Positions 26,944 through 35,088 of a stretch of 64,000 bases of DNA are shown here, one piece after another. The stretch is from DASWHR01 sp036398095 (GTDB lineage Bacteria; Actinomycetota; AC-67): contig DASWHR010000130.1 in the NCBI GenBank assembly GCA_036398095.1, positions 23,503-87,502 on the forward strand, read 5' to 3'. A model generated the notes under the pieces. The model was not told the origin of the DNA, made no database searches, and worked only from the letters and a program-made list of their open reading frames with translations. Positions within the stretch are counted from its first letter, which is position 1, and every line of letters starts with the position of its first letter. Position numbers and translations under genes: made by a program.

Positions 26944-27093
26944 ATGGCGCCGATCTGCGAGCACTGCGACTGTCGGGTTGTGGGCCACGGGGTCGAAGTG
27001 AACGGCCACTTCTACTGCTGCGCGCACTGCGCGCGCGAAACCGCCGGAACGACCGAGATTCGCGACAGGCTGGAAACCGCCGGAACTCGCTAG
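26944..27093 (+). CDS. Metallothionein-like small cysteine/histidine protein
   Basis: A 49-residue protein: PICEHCDCRVVGHGVEVNGH, then FYCCAHCARETAGT. Six cysteines in C-x-x-C-x-C and C-C-x-x-C order, with three intervening histidines, resemble the short bacterial metallothionein-like proteins (NGxxYCCxHCA pattern). These bind zinc, copper or cadmium in the cytosol. It is divergent from the thiol-redox operon and next to other metal-linked genes. The RBS is weak. A zinc-finger role is the main alternative. Confidence 0.62.
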   Translation: MAPICEHCDCRVVGHGVEVNGHFYCCAHCARETAGTTEIRDRLETAGTR

Positions 27094-27248
27094 GCCTGCG
27101 CCGCGAGAGCTTTGTGCGGCCGGTTCCCAATTCCCTCAATGGTGCAGGTTTGCTTGAAGTCGATGCCGGGAATTCACTACTCCCATCCTGGGTCGCGAGT
27201 GCGGCGGAGGGGCCGGGACAAGCAAGCATCGCCAGGGAGGTGGCTTGC

Positions 27249-27719
27249 ATGGTACGTCGTTTCACGATCCCGGCCGTCACGATCGTTTTGCTGATCGGCC
27301 TGGTGCAGCCCGCGAACGCGCAGTTCGCTCATTCCGCCGTTGGCTCCGGCAGGGATGGGCTCGGCAACCGGCTGACGATCTTGGCCGGCGAGAACATCCT
27401 TCTGGGCGGAGGTGGGATCGCCTTCGTGCGGCTGGCGAACGAAAGCGGCCCGGCCCAGATGGTGATCCTGAACTGCATCATCTTCGATGATCGACCCGGC
27501 CCGGGATTCCAGTTCCTCTACTCCTCGGGCAGAACGCTGTCGGGACGCTCGTTCTTTATCGGCGTTTTCGATGACGGCGGCTTCGGCCGCACCGGACCGT
27601 ACGACGCCATCTACACGCAGACAACGCCGGTAAACGGTCCGTGCAATGTTGCGGCCGTCGAGTCGTATCCGATCGGATGGGATCCCGTCTCCAGCGGCGA
27701 CTTCGTGGTCACCGGCTGA
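27249..27719 (+). CDS. Secreted protein of unknown function
   Basis: A 156-residue protein with a signal peptide (TIPAVTIVLLIGLVQPANAQ). The mature part is glycine-rich and beta-like (NRLTILAGENILLGGGGIAF, LNCIIFDDRPGPGFQFLYSS, DDGGFGRTGPYDAIYTQT) with two cysteines. No family is recognised. GGGAGG lies 8 nt before ATG 27249. It is a single-gene unit closed by the long hairpin at 27742-27782. Confidence 0.68.
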   Translation: MVRRFTIPAVTIVLLIGLVQPANAQFAHSAVGSGRDGLGNRLTILAGENILLGGGGIAFVRLANESGPAQMVILNCIIFDDRPGPGFQFLYSSGRTLSGRSFFIGVFDDGGFGRTGPYDAIYTQTTPVNGPCNVAAVESYPIGWDPVSSGDFVVTG

Positions 27720-27741
27720 TCGAACCGCGATCAGATCACCC

Positions 27742-27782
27742 CCGACGCGACGGGCGTTCTCACGAGAACCCCGTCGCGTCGG
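27742..27782. terminator. Long bidirectional hairpin
   Basis: CCGACGCGACGGG (27742-27754) pairs with CCCGTCGCGTCGG (27770-27782). Inside it GTTCTC (27756-27761) pairs with GAGAAC (27764-27769), leaving one bulged base and a 2-nt loop. It lies between convergent genes ending at 27719 and 27793 and probably terminates both. There is no poly-T tract. Confidence 0.65.
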
Positions 27783-27792
27783 CGTCTCTCGG

Positions 27793-28962
27793 TTAGCCGA
27801 AGTAGACGGGACTGGTGAGCGCGATCATCCACCAACCCTCGTCGGCGAGCACTTCTGCGCGCACGCGTGTATGCGCCGACGCATCCACGATCGCGGTATG
27901 GACGAAGTCGGGACCGGCGACCGGCACCGAGGGCCCCGGTTCCCCGTCCACGACGAAGCGCACGAGCGCGCCGGGCGCCGATTCGACATGCGCCGTCACG
28001 GTCACCTCGCCCGACGACGCCGGCACGACGTCACCGACCATCCAGCGCTGAGCGTCCTTGCGCGCTTCGAGGAAGACGCGCGCGCCGCCGAGCGCGGGCG
28101 GCTCTGCCGACACGAACGTGCGTCCCGCAACGATCGCGTCGAGCACCGCTTGCCATGTGCGCTCGCGCGCGTAAACCCATGTGGTCGGCTGTCCCACGCC
28201 CTGAACGGCGAAGGTCGATCGCCAATGGTTGTCGCTGCCGCCGGTCGCGGGAATGCGAACGCCGCGACCCAGGAATTCCGAATCCCACCACGGGAGCGAA
28301 AGATAGTTCTCCGACGTCGAGATCTGCTGGAACACCGGACGCCGGTACGGCCATCCGATGTTCCAAACCTCCACGGAATCCGGCACCACCGTCGCCGGCG
28401 AGTACCCCCACGCCGGCGCACCGTCGGCCCCGGCCGTCGGATGGCCCTTGTAGAAGGGATGGTTCAAGATGAAGATCCCGCCCGCGGCTCGCACGGCGTC
28501 CCGCAAGGCGAGCGCTCCTGCATCCGTTTCCGTGGCGATGTTGAACCGCTCGAACACGCCGAGGCATCCTGCATGACCCCGCCGGAGGGAATGCTCGTAG
28601 CCGGGAATCAGCGTGACGGGGCCGGCGTAGCCGCCGAACGTTCCGGCGAGCCATCGCACGTCGTCGTGGTCGGTGACGGCCAAGAAATCCAATCCGCGGA
28701 CCTCGGCGTTGGCGATCTGCTCGAGCGCGGTCCAGCCGAAGGTGTACGCCTCCTCGAGGTCGGTGTTGTCATCGCCGGGCGCCCAGACATCGCCCGAGAA
28801 CACGGTGTGGCAGTGCAGATCCCCGGCGAGCCACATGCCGTCGCTCTCCGCCCCGCTCGCCGTGCGTCCGAGACGCGGGAGGATGGCCCACGATGCCCCC
28901 AGCGCGACGGCGCCGCGCATGAAGTCGCGGCGCCTGATGTTCGATCCGGTCGCTTCGTCCAT
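27793..28962 (-). CDS. Tat-exported CehA/McbA-type PHP metallohydrolase
   Basis: A 389-residue protein. The N terminus has a twin-arginine signal (NIRRRDFMRGAVALGASWAI). The PHP metal site is seen in AGDLHCHTVFSGDVW, LDFLAVTDHDDVRWLAGTF, LIPGYEHSLRRGH, FILNHPFYKG and TGGSDNHWRSTF, which supply the His/Asp ligands of the CehA/McbA family (metal-dependent phosphoesterase or carbamate/ester hydrolase relatives). Folding with metal before export fits the Tat signal. The start at 28962 is favoured; a GTG at 29004 overlapping the previous stop is possible. It probably shares a transcript with the propeller gene upstream. Confidence 0.83.
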   Translation of the reverse strand: MDEATGSNIRRRDFMRGAVALGASWAILPRLGRTASGAESDGMWLAGDLHCHTVFSGDVWAPGDDNTDLEEAYTFGWTALEQIANAEVRGLDFLAVTDHDDVRWLAGTFGGYAGPVTLIPGYEHSLRRGHAGCLGVFERFNIATETDAGALALRDAVRAAGGIFILNHPFYKGHPTAGADGAPAWGYSPATVVPDSVEVWNIGWPYRRPVFQQISTSENYLSLPWWDSEFLGRGVRIPATGGSDNHWRSTFAVQGVGQPTTWVYARERTWQAVLDAIVAGRTFVSAEPPALGGARVFLEARKDAQRWMVGDVVPASSGEVTVTAHVESAPGALVRFVVDGEPGPSVPVAGPDFVHTAIVDASAHTRVRAEVLADEGWWMIALTSPVYFG

Positions 28963-29000
28963 GCCCTGGTACTTCTCCGCCGAAGCTTCGGCCTCCTTCG

Positions 29001-30581
29001 TCACCGCACGAACATGTCGAGATTCGAGTTGCCTTCCAGGAACTTGTAGCGGGCCAGGTCTCGGGCGAGCGGCGTTCCCGGCCTTGCGCGCAGGATGTAG
29101 AGGCCGCCGCGGATGTCGGCGACGTAGATCAATCCCTTCCGCACGATCGGATACGACCAGGTCGAAACCCACCAATCGTCCGACGTATCTTCGGTCGCGC
29201 CGAAAATCGGCGCGCTGGTGTCGGGCACGCTCAGCACCTTAGCCGGCGGCTTCGGCACGAAGAAGGCGGTCTGGCGGGGCTTGGCGGGGTTGGCGAGATC
29301 CACGACGCGCAATCCCCCGCCGTACCAGGAAACCAGCGCGTAACGCGACGTCGCAGTCTGATTGTGCATCGAGAACGTCCCGTCGATCGACTTTCCGAGC
29401 GCGTTGCGCGACGCGCTGAGGACGCCGGAGCACGCGTCCGCCCGGTTCTCGCGAAGACGGAACTCGCCGATCTGCGCCGGTGGCGCGGTCTGGTTGCCGG
29501 CATCGATCACTCGCATCCATCCGTACGGGCAGCCGTCGGTCGTGACGTAGACCTCGTCGCCGACGACCATCGTCTCCCCGCCGCGCATCGGAACGGCGCT
29601 GTGGGTGTTGCCGACGGCCCCCGTTTCGTAGAGGTAGGGGACGCTCATCGCGCCGAGCGGTCCGAGCGTCGCGCGCGGCTGCGCGTCGGCGATCGCGCTC
29701 GCGTCGAGCGTCAAGAACCCGCCGTCCCATTGCGATACGTACGCGCGCCGCCCGTCGGGCGAGAGCGCAATCGAATGGGAGTAGCGGCCGGCGCCGGCCG
29801 GCACGTCTCCGGCGAGGTTCTCCTCGGTCGCGCTGGCCAAAGGCTGACCGCCGTGCCAGATGCCCAGCAGCACCGGAGCGGCCGGCTTCGACGCGTCCAC
29901 GATCGCGCCGTCCACACCGCTGAGCGGCGCGGTCACGTAGGCGATGACCCGCGGATTGCCGTCCACGTTGTGCGCCGGATCGGGATCGAGCCACAAGTAG
30001 AACTCGTGCGGACGGAGCGGCTTCAAGTCGATGCGCCCGGTCAGGACCGGCTCGGTGCACCGACCGGACGGGAACGTGTAGAAGTACAGCGAATGCTGTC
30101 CCGGCGCCGTCGCGCCCTCGTCGAGGTACTTCCCGAACATCTGCACGACGAGCATCTTGAACTTCGGCAGGTCCACGGCGCGGATCTCACGCGCGGCGGC
30201 GTTGAGCAGGTTGCTGTTCGGGACGGATCCGACGACGCGCGGCGCGGACGGCTTGGCCACGTCCACGATCTGGATCGGGTACTGCACCGTCCCGGGATTG
30301 CGCCGGAAGTCGCCGTAATCGTGCCAGCGCCCGACGAAGGCGCAATTTCCGATCAACGCGATGCCGCCGTTGTTGCCCAAGGCGGGGCCGCCCTTGCGCC
30401 GGGCGAGATCCGTGTGGCCGATCAGGTTGAGCCCCTGCGCGTAGTGCGCGGTCGGGCCGTGGCGGCCGACGAGCTTTGCGGGGATGCCGGCGACGGACGT
30501 GGCGCCTGCCGCCGGCGATGCCAGCGGGGCGGCGGCAACCACGAGCAAGGCCAGCGCGGCGAGTGCGGGTCGTCTGCTCAT
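29001..30581 (-). CDS. Exported LVIVD-repeat beta-propeller protein
   Basis: A 526-residue exported protein (signal ALAALALLVVAAAPLASPAA). Repeats such as YPIQIVDVAKPSAPRVVGSV, GAIVDASKPAAPVLLGIWHG and GLRVVDLANPAKPRQTAFFV are the LVIVD type, which build a beta-propeller on the cell surface. The end (LIYVADIRGGLYILRARPG) closes the propeller. It has no catalytic motif; ligand or partner binding is likely. It is divergent from the gene at 30800, leaving a 218-bp shared promoter region. Confidence 0.78.
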   Translation of the reverse strand: MSRRPALAALALLVVAAAPLASPAAGATSVAGIPAKLVGRHGPTAHYAQGLNLIGHTDLARRKGGPALGNNGGIALIGNCAFVGRWHDYGDFRRNPGTVQYPIQIVDVAKPSAPRVVGSVPNSNLLNAAAREIRAVDLPKFKMLVVQMFGKYLDEGATAPGQHSLYFYTFPSGRCTEPVLTGRIDLKPLRPHEFYLWLDPDPAHNVDGNPRVIAYVTAPLSGVDGAIVDASKPAAPVLLGIWHGGQPLASATEENLAGDVPAGAGRYSHSIALSPDGRRAYVSQWDGGFLTLDASAIADAQPRATLGPLGAMSVPYLYETGAVGNTHSAVPMRGGETMVVGDEVYVTTDGCPYGWMRVIDAGNQTAPPAQIGEFRLRENRADACSGVLSASRNALGKSIDGTFSMHNQTATSRYALVSWYGGGLRVVDLANPAKPRQTAFFVPKPPAKVLSVPDTSAPIFGATEDTSDDWWVSTWSYPIVRKGLIYVADIRGGLYILRARPGTPLARDLARYKFLEGNSNLDMFVR

Positions 30582-30799
30582 GCCCCCAGGGTTCGCCCCC
30601 GCCGAAGCCGTCTCCTGCCCCCGGGACCGTTTCGGCCCTGCGCTCGTCGCACCCCCCGGCCGCCGCGAGCGTCCCGATCCTTCTGGCGCGTATGAACGCC
30701 CCGGCCAACGCGCCGAAAGCATGCCGAGCCCGAAAGAAGGATTCTTCATCTCGGCGAAGAAACGTCCACGCGAGGACCGGTCGAGGGGGAGGTTGCAGG

Positions 30800-31966
30800 A
30801 TGCGTCGAAGCTCGTTGATGGTGTCCGTGCTCATCGCCGCGTCGCTCGGCGCGCCGGTGTCTTCGCCGGCGGCGCCCGGGGCGACCGCGCCGCATCCCGG
30901 ATTCCTTCTGAGTGCGCAGGCGAACCAACTCGACGTCTACGATCTGTCGGCGCCGGTCCCCGCGCTGTCTCGTTCGACGGTCATACACGCGCACGACCAC
31001 GACCCGGACGCCGAGCCCGGCACCGATCCGGTGGGACGAGGCAACGACGTCAACGGACAGATCTGCCGCATCGTCCAATCGAACGGCGACGTGCGCTACG
31101 TCATCGGCGAGGACTCGGATCAGGACCGTCTGCCGGCCGGCGTCGCGCAAGGATGGGGGTTGTTCGCAGCGACCGGCGGCGCGACCGGTCCGTGGACGAT
31201 GATCGACAAGATCGTCGCGCCGTATCGCCTGCACGACAACGATCATCAGCCCGAGATGACCGGCTGCGCCGTCTCGGCCGACGGCTCGATGCTGTTCCTG
31301 GTGGATCTGGGCGTCGGCGCGTTCGACGTGCCGGGCGTCGGATCGCTGTTCGTCTACCACCGCGATGCAAGCGGCGACTTCTCTGCAGCCTCGCCGGGCT
31401 GCGTGCTGGCCGACGACCTGACCACCGCCGGCTACATCGCGCTGCACCCGGACGGCTCGGTGCTGGTTCCGGAAAGCGGTCGCTCCGGAGGCGGCGTCGT
31501 CAGCCGTTTCCGGGGCCCGTTCCCGATGCCGGGCGCCGCGTGCGACGCGTACCGAGCCGCGCACGGCGTCGCGTCGCGCGAATCGTTCCTTCGCGCCCTC
31601 GCGCCGCTCCCGTTCGATCCGATCTCGTTCGTGCCGATCTCGATCGTGCGGCGCGGAAGCGGATGGCTGGTCGGCAACGCCGTGCCGGGACAGGTCGCCG
31701 AATACGACCAGACCGGCGGCTTCGTTCGCGTCATCGCCGCCGGGCATCCGCCGGGTGTCGCGGGCATCGCCGTCGACCGGGCCGGCAGCCTCACCATCGC
31801 GAACCTCGGATTGGTGCCGTGCGAGACGGTGCTCTGCCCCGTCGACGGCGCCGGCACTCTCTGGAAGGTCGCCTTCGACCCGGTCTCCGACACGCCGCTG
31901 CCAGCCGTGCCGCTCATGGCCGGGCTGACCTATCCCGAAGGCATCGCCATCTTCGCCGGGATTTGA
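30800..31966 (+). CDS. Exported NHL/SMP-30-like propeller protein
   Basis: A 388-residue protein with a signal peptide (RRSSLMVSVLIAASLGAPVS). Repeats such as SVLVPESGRSGGGVVSRFRG, SGWLVGNAVPGQVAEYDQTG and GVAGIAVDRAGSLTIANLGL are of the kind found in NHL or SMP-30-like beta-propellers. Paired cysteines (PCETVLCPVDGAG) suggest a disulfide. Function unknown. GGGGGAGG precedes ATG 30800. Opposite orientation to the LVIVD gene suggests related surface roles. Confidence 0.68.
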   Translation: MRRSSLMVSVLIAASLGAPVSSPAAPGATAPHPGFLLSAQANQLDVYDLSAPVPALSRSTVIHAHDHDPDAEPGTDPVGRGNDVNGQICRIVQSNGDVRYVIGEDSDQDRLPAGVAQGWGLFAATGGATGPWTMIDKIVAPYRLHDNDHQPEMTGCAVSADGSMLFLVDLGVGAFDVPGVGSLFVYHRDASGDFSAASPGCVLADDLTTAGYIALHPDGSVLVPESGRSGGGVVSRFRGPFPMPGAACDAYRAAHGVASRESFLRALAPLPFDPISFVPISIVRRGSGWLVGNAVPGQVAEYDQTGGFVRVIAAGHPPGVAGIAVDRAGSLTIANLGLVPCETVLCPVDGAGTLWKVAFDPVSDTPLPAVPLMAGLTYPEGIAIFAGI

Positions 31967-32000
31967 CGATCACCCCGCCGCAGGCAAGAGCCCGAAGTTC

Positions 32001-32306
32001 TTACGCGTCCGGCTCGCGCGGGGCGCGCACCAGATCGGGATCGCCGAACGCCTCGCCGGGGCCCGGCTCGAGGATCTGGTCGGGGCGGTGCCGCACGGCA
32101 AGATCGTCCACTTCGCAGCGAACGCCGTCTATCTCGCTCCAATAATCCACGATGGCGGCCGCGTCCTCGGCGGTCTCGCACAGTTGCCGGTGAACGAGTT
32201 CGTCGCCGCGCCAGACGCGTACCTCGACGGTCGGCGATTCGCCGGCTTCGTCGAGCACGATCCGATCGGGGACGGTCAAGGGTACGGCCCGCTTCTTGTC
32301 GGTCAT
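32001..32306 (-). CDS. Small acidic hypothetical protein
   Basis: A 101-residue cytosolic acidic protein: PDRIVLDEAGESPTVEVRVW, then RGDELVHRQLCETAEDAAAI, then VDYWSEIDGVRCEVDDLAVR. No family is recognised. Start ATG 32306 has a strong AAGGAGG site 6-7 nt before it, so it is probably expressed. It lies 68 bp from the TetR gene end, on the same strand. Confidence 0.6.
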   Translation of the reverse strand: MTDKKRAVPLTVPDRIVLDEAGESPTVEVRVWRGDELVHRQLCETAEDAAAIVDYWSEIDGVRCEVDDLAVRHRPDQILEPGPGEAFGDPDLVRAPREPDA

Positions 32307-32374
32307 GGTCCGCCTCCTTCCCGCCCATGCTGAACCATCGTGGCCTGCGGCGCCAGGGCCGATAGTCCCGCGAT

Positions 32375-33007
32375 TCAGGCCTTGCGGGTCGAGGCGGTCA
32401 GCATGGGCTGCTTGGGGAGATGACGCAGGCCCATCCACGCCAGCGCGGCGATGTGCCCGGACACCTCTTCCACGGAGGGCCTGCGCGTCTCGGTCCACCA
32501 CTGGCCGACGAACGTCACCATGCCGACCAGAGCGTGCGCGTAGATCGGTGCGGCCTTGGCCTCGTACCCGGCCTTTTTGAACTCGGCCGCGAAGATCTTC
32601 GAGACGCGGTCGGCGACGTCGTTTAACAACCCCGACATGCCGCCGCTCGCGGTTTCCACCGGCGCGTCGCGGGTGAGCACGGCGAAGCCATCGGGATTCT
32701 GCTTCACGTAGGTGAGGAACGCGAGCGCGGCGCGCTCAAGCCGCTCGCGCGGCGTGCCGTGCGAGATGGCTTCGGTCATCCGCGCGACGACGGCCTCCAT
32801 CTCGCGATCGACGATGACCGCGTAGAGCCCTTCCTTGCCGCCGAAATGCTCGTACACGATCGGCTTGGAGATCCTCGCGCGCTCGGCGATCTCTTCGACG
32901 GAGGCGGCTTCGTACCCGCGCTCGGCGAAGACGGCGCGGCCGATCTCGATCAGTTGCGCCCTGCGGGCGGAGGCTTTCAGCCGGCTCGGTTTCTGGTCGC
33001 TCCCCAT
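32375..33007 (-). CDS. TetR-family repressor
   Basis: A 210-residue protein. The N-terminal HTH domain reads RAQLIEIGRAVFAERGYEAA, then SVEEIAERARISKPIVYEHF, then GGKEGLYAVIVDREM. The C-terminal helical domain (ETASGGMSGLLNDVADRVSK) would bind an effector, possibly an acyl-CoA or fatty-acid derivative given the neighbour. It is divergent from the acyl-ACP desaturase gene. Three 15-bp tandem palindromes lie between them and are probably its operators. ATG 33007 is chosen; TTG 33016 is possible. Confidence 0.88.
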   Translation of the reverse strand: MGSDQKPSRLKASARRAQLIEIGRAVFAERGYEAASVEEIAERARISKPIVYEHFGGKEGLYAVIVDREMEAVVARMTEAISHGTPRERLERAALAFLTYVKQNPDGFAVLTRDAPVETASGGMSGLLNDVADRVSKIFAAEFKKAGYEAKAAPIYAHALVGMVTFVGQWWTETRRPSVEEVSGHIAALAWMGLRHLPKQPMLTASTRKA

Positions 33008-33022
33008 AATTGACAACGATAC

Positions 33023-33067
33023 TACGCCAGCGTAACCTACGGGGACGTAACTTACGGAAGCGTAACC
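33023..33067. promoter_or_regulatory. Three tandem 15-bp palindromic operators
   Basis: TACG-CCAG-CGTA (33023-33034), TACG-GGGA-CGTA (33038-33049) and TACG-GAAG-CGTA (33053-33064) repeat with an exact 15-bp period, joined by ACC or ACT. Each is a small inverted repeat. They fill the gap between the divergent TetR gene and the acyl-ACP desaturase gene and are probably bound cooperatively by the TetR protein. Confidence 0.7.
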
Positions 33068-33093
33068 TGATACTCGAACCGAGGAGGCCCCCT

Positions 33094-34002
33094 ATGCGAA
33101 CCCGAACCCCGACCGCGGCCGGCATGCTCACCGACCTGGAACCCCTCGTCGAAGCGATGTTCGCCCGCCACATGAACGCGGCGCAGGAATGGTTCCCGCA
33201 CGAGTACGTGCCGTGGGAGCAGGGCCGCAACTTCGAGCGCGAGCCCTGGGAGCCGGGCGACAGCCGCCTGTCGGACCTGGCCCGGACGGCGCTCGAGTTG
33301 AATCTGCTGACCGAGGACAACCTGCCCTACTACCACCTGGCGATCTGGGACACCTTCGGCGGCGAAGGGCCGTGGGGCGAGTGGGTCCGCCGCTGGACGG
33401 CGGAAGAGGGACGGCATTCGATCGCGATGCGCGACTTCCTGACCGTCACGCGCGGCATCGACCCCGTCGGGCTAGAGCGCGCGCGCATGGATCACGTCTC
33501 GCGCGGCTACTACCCGGGCGACGACTTCACGCCGCTCGACGGACTGGTGTACGTGACGCTGCAAGAGCTGGCAACGCGGATCTCGCACCGAAACACCGGC
33601 GCGATTACCCAAGATCCCGTGGCGGAGAAGTTGATGGCTCGCATCGCCGTGGACGAGAACCTCCACTACGTCTTCTATCGCGACCTGACCGCCGGCGCGA
33701 TCGAGGTGGATTCGTCGGCGGCGGTGTGCGCGATGGAACGGCAAGTCACCGGTTTCACGATGCCGGGACTCGAGCTCCCCGGTTTCCGCGAGAAGGCGAT
33801 CCGGATCGCAAAGGCCGGCATCTACGACCTTCGCATCCATCACGATCAGGTTCTCGTACCGGTGGTGCTCAAGCAGTGGCGCCTCGAAGAGTTGGGCGGC
33901 CTGGACGATGCGGCCGAAAAGGCGCGCGACCGGATCATCGAGTTCCTCGGGCATCTCGACGCCGCCGCCACGCGCTACGAGCAGAAGCGCGCGGCCGGCT
34001 GA
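33094..34002 (+). CDS. Acyl-[ACP] desaturase (DesA type)
   Basis: A 302-residue soluble di-iron enzyme that introduces a double bond into ACP-bound fatty acyl chains. Di-iron ligands are visible: Glu74 (LTEDNLPYYH), Glu105 and His108 (AEEGRHSIAMRDFL), Glu158 (LQELATRISH), and Glu188 with His191 (VDENLHYVFYRD). The two E-x-x-H motifs are characteristic. Controlled, by position, by the divergent TetR with its tandem operators; an unsaturated-fatty-acid homeostasis loop is likely. ATG 33094 follows GAGGAGG. The adjacent hydrolase may act on lipid esters. Confidence 0.9.
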   Translation: MRTRTPTAAGMLTDLEPLVEAMFARHMNAAQEWFPHEYVPWEQGRNFEREPWEPGDSRLSDLARTALELNLLTEDNLPYYHLAIWDTFGGEGPWGEWVRRWTAEEGRHSIAMRDFLTVTRGIDPVGLERARMDHVSRGYYPGDDFTPLDGLVYVTLQELATRISHRNTGAITQDPVAEKLMARIAVDENLHYVFYRDLTAGAIEVDSSAAVCAMERQVTGFTMPGLELPGFREKAIRIAKAGIYDLRIHHDQVLVPVVLKQWRLEELGGLDDAAEKARDRIIEFLGHLDAAATRYEQKRAAG

Positions 34003-34013
34003 CGGTCTTCGAG

Positions 34014-34904
34014 ATGGAAGTTCGCACCGCAACGATCCACGGGAGCCGCGTCGCGTATCGAGCGGCCGGCAACGGTTCGGCGATCGTGTTGATCCACGGG
34101 ATGGCCGGCAGCTCCGAGACCTGGGAGCCGGTCATGCCATCCCTGGCGGCATGCGGAACGATCATCGCTCCCGATCTGCCCGGCCACGGCGCATCGGCCA
34201 AACCGCAGGGCGACTATTCGCTGGGAGCGCTCGCCGCGGGAATCCGCGACCTGCTCGTCACGCTCGGACACGACCGGGCGACGGTCGTCGGACATTCGCT
34301 CGGGGGCGGCGTTGCGATGCAATTCGCCTACCAGTTTCCCGAACGGACCCAGCGGCTGGTGCTCGTCTCGTCGGGCGGCCTCGGCCGCGAAGTCAGCCGG
34401 CTGCTGCGCGCACTCGCGCTTCCCGGATCCGAGTACGTTCTGGCCGCGGCGTGCGCGCCGCGCATTCGCGGCGCGGGGACGGCCGTGCAGGGCTGGCTCG
34501 GCAAGCTCGGCCTGCGTCCGGTCCCCGCGGCCTCGGACGTGTGGCGCAGCTACGTGTCGCTCGGCGATCCCGACGCGCGGGCCTCGTTCATCCACACGCT
34601 TCGCGCGGTCATCGACGTCGGCGGACAGCGCGTGAGCGCGCGCGACCGCTTGTATCTCACCGCCGAGATGCCGGCGATGATCGTATGGGGCGACCGCGAT
34701 CCGTTCATTCCCGTCGCCCACGCCCACGCCGCGCACGATGCCATGCCCGGCAGCCGGCTCGAGATCTTCGGCGGCGCCGGACATTATCCACACTGCGACG
34801 ATCCCGAAGCGTTCGCCTCACTCGTGTCGAACTTCATCGCCTCCACGCCGCCGGCCGACCTTGATGCCGGTCAGGTGCGCGATCGGATGGGGAACGTTCC
34901 CTAA
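34014..34904 (+). CDS. Alpha/beta hydrolase next to acyl-ACP desaturase
   Basis: A 296-residue alpha/beta-hydrolase fold: oxyanion HGMAGSSETWEP, nucleophile elbow VVGHSLGGGVAMQ (Ser), acid region MIVWGDRDPFIPV (Asp), and catalytic His in FGGAGHYPHCDDPEAF. The substrate is probably an ester or thioester, but this is inference. It follows the desaturase after 11 bp and is presumably in the same TetR-controlled operon. ATG 34014 lacks a strong RBS of its own, so coupling is likely. Confidence 0.83.
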   Translation: MEVRTATIHGSRVAYRAAGNGSAIVLIHGMAGSSETWEPVMPSLAACGTIIAPDLPGHGASAKPQGDYSLGALAAGIRDLLVTLGHDRATVVGHSLGGGVAMQFAYQFPERTQRLVLVSSGGLGREVSRLLRALALPGSEYVLAAACAPRIRGAGTAVQGWLGKLGLRPVPAASDVWRSYVSLGDPDARASFIHTLRAVIDVGGQRVSARDRLYLTAEMPAMIVWGDRDPFIPVAHAHAAHDAMPGSRLEIFGGAGHYPHCDDPEAFASLVSNFIASTPPADLDAGQVRDRMGNVP

Positions 34905-34993
34905 CAGGACCGCACAAGGACCGCAGCAGAACCGCCTTTGTCGAGATGTGCGGATTGTCGCTCTGGACCACCGGTTATCGCCCCGGGAACGCC

Positions 34994-35023
34994 TTGGACT
35001 GAAGTGTTATGCGGGTGTACTCT
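34994..35023 (+). promoter_or_regulatory. Possible promoter upstream of gltB
   Basis: TTGGAC (34994-34999) and TACTCT (35018-35023) are 18 bp apart, about 65 bp before the gltB start. Both deviate from consensus, so this is tentative. The rest of the 184-bp gap between 34904 and 35089 shows no clear attenuator. Confidence 0.35.
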
Positions 35024-35088
35024 GAATGTCCCCAGGGCAGCGTCGCCCGGGGCGGCCTCCAATCCTTTTGTCCGTCTAGGGGTGACGC

